Origin: Egbenema bharatensis
GTDB lineage: Bacteria > Cyanobacteriota > Cyanobacteriia > Elainellales > Elainellaceae
Reading direction: 5' to 3'
Length of the DNA stretch: 64,000 nt
NCBI RefSeq assembly: GCF_048077055.1
Contig: NZ_CP182236.1
Span: 7,192,001 to 7,256,000, forward strand
Both the position numbers and the translations under genes were made by a program. A model generated the notes under the pieces. It was not told where the DNA came from. It ran no database searches and was given only the letters and a program-made list of their open reading frames with translations. The number at the start of each line of letters is the position of its first letter. Position 1 is the first letter of the stretch. This document shows, in pieces, positions 62,641 to 64,000 of this stretch.

Positions 62641-64000
62641 TTAGTCGCTGGGGGTATGGCTGGAGAACACATAAATCCGCTGGGTTGCCAGATTGTCGCA
62701 GACCTGGGAGGGTTGAACGGAATCAGACTCAGGATGGGGATCGAGTCGGAAAATTTGCCGATCGAGTTGCACTTGTAGGTTGAGGAGCGGATCATGTCCT
62801 GAAGAAACCAGGAACTCCAGGCGTTCAACCGTTGACCAGGATACCAGTTGATCCAAAATCTTGCCGATCGCCAATACACAGGGGTGATCGGGCTGGGTAA
62901 ACCAGTCTGTGGCAACTACATTCGGTTGATCAAATCCCAGATGGAAGATTAGCGATGAGCCAACAAATAGAGCCACCCCCAGCGATCGGGCTTCCTCTTG
63001 CAGGAGCATCCCATAATCCTTGGCGATATGACGCATTTTTTCTAACCGCTCGTAGCGTTCTGCTAAAGGGGGTTTGTCCTGCCAGTGGATGGCGATCGTG
63101 GTCAGGTAGGTTTGCAGCAGCAGATGCCCCAGTTTTTCGGCTTTGGTGGTGAGATAAATCGCATTGTGGGTACTGGCTTCGATGATTAACGGGACGCGAT
63201 CGACCATTTCCAGTCCGTAGCCCTTCAGTCCAGCAATCTTGCGGGGATTATTGGTAATCAGCCGGAATTTTTGTACCCCTACATCGTTGAGGATTTGCGC
63301 ACCCATGCCGTAGTTGCGTTGATCGGCGGGAAAACCTAACCGTTCGTTGGCCTGTACGGTATCCAGCCCCATGTCTTGCAGGGAATAGGCCTTGAGCTTG
63401 TTAATTAACCCAATCCCTCTGCCCTCCTGCCGCAGGTACACCAGCACCCCCTCCCCTGCATTGTCGAGCATCTTCAGGGCCGCCTGGAGCTGCATCCGAC
63501 AGTCACACCGCAGGGAGCCGAGGGCATCTCCGGTCAGGCATTCGGAGTGAACTCTAACCATCACCGTTTTGTCTTTGAAGGTGGTGGGATCGCCCTTCAC
63601 CAGAGCAATATGTTCTGAGTTATCCAGCTCGTTGTGGTAGGCATACACCTTGAACTCACCAAACTGAGTCGGAAGGTTGGCGATCGCCTCTCGCTGGACA
63701 AATCGTTCATGCTGAAGCCGATAGCTGATCAGATCGGCAATGCTGATGATCTTCAGGTTGAAATGTTTGGAGTATTCGATTAATTCTGGCAACCGCGCCA
63801 TTGAACCATCGGGATTTTGGATCTCGCAAATTACCGCCGCCGGATACAGTCCCGCCATGCGGCCAGATCAACCCCTGCCTCCGTATGTCCTGCCCGCTTC
63901 AAAACTCCACCTTCCTTGGCTCTCAGGGGGAAGATATGACCCGGACGACGCAAATCATTCGGCTTACTGGTGGGATTAATGGCAATCTGAATCGTTTTAG
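62641..64000 (-). CDS. ribBA: Riboflavin biosynthesis protein RibBA (partial, frameshifted)
   Basis: Bifunctional DHBP synthase / GTP cyclohydrolase II. The RibA part has the zinc cysteines and surroundings: VRVHSECLTGDALGSLRCDC then RMQLQ, YLRQEGRGIGL, NERLGFPADQRNYGMGAQIL and RLITNNPRKIAGL. An extra ~130-residue C-terminal extension follows. RibB lies upstream: RRPGHIFPLRAKEGG and RAGHTEAGVDLA are readable to the window edge. One base is missing near 63861: GATCTGGCCGCATGG should read GGCCCGC to give DLARMAGLYPAAVICEI. The start lies outside the window. Confidence 0.92.

Overview
This window is a stretch of cyanobacterial chromosome. The octamer GCGATCGC (HIP1) and its CGATCG core recur throughout. 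The gene set is also cyanobacterial: a ChlH-family magnesium chelatase, tocopherol cyclase, CrtH, NblR, SepF, a short KdpD, and DUF2949 and Npun_F0494-type proteins. The abundance of short interspersed repeats and the lack of heterocyst genes would fit a filamentous, non-heterocystous lineage, but that is inference. No rRNA, tRNA or CRISPR array was seen.

Layout. 0-8.5 kb: an RTX/Calx-beta surface or secreted protein, a small protein, UbiD, an Rpn/DUF2887-type nuclease, a ClC channel with CBS domains, and two small exported proteins. 9-21 kb: a ChlH-family chelatase subunit carrying repeat-encoded inserts, a decayed flippase, tocopherol cyclase with a glycerophosphodiesterase, a kinase-like membrane protein and an aldo/keto reductase. 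20-29 kb: a potassium module, with a histidine kinase/LuxR regulator pair on the minus strand and, divergently, RCK_C-like protein-kdpA-kdpB-kdpF/G-like-kdpC-short kdpD. 29-34 kb: a polar amino-acid ABC transporter and crtH, then a ~67-nt sRNA gene under a Fur-like palindrome (probably IsaR1). 34-45 kb: MATE pump, HxlR regulator, a complete IS with target duplication, thioesterase, Nudix, MnmH, ExbB/ExbD, DUF2993, NadK, NblR and a DUF192 lipoprotein. 45-64 kb: DUF2949, class V aminotransferase, GPH symporter, GTPase, GAF/PAS adenylate cyclase, M23 peptidase, SepF, two Nudix enzymes, FolK, ferredoxin, CobQ, an LpxB-like protein and RibBA, which runs off the right edge.

Two signals cut across the window. 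First, at least seven conserved genes (ClC, flippase, AKR, MnmH, NblR, FolK, RibBA) are each broken by one missing base. In six of the seven the restored sequence contains GGCC next to a G or C run. This looks more like systematic sequencing error than gene decay. Second, several repeat families fill the intergenic space: heptamer arrays (GGAGTCG/GGAGTGA), a GCAGGCATCTTGCCTGC palindrome, a ~95-bp element around GGGCAAGATGCCCACCCC, and MITE-like elements, one with a perfect 9-bp target duplication. Some of these are read in frame inside ChlH, the LpxB-like protein, the cyclase and the DUF192 lipoprotein.

Most protein functions are assigned by recognising family motifs in the translations. No database search was possible. 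Where a start codon was moved from the longest frame, the reason is given.
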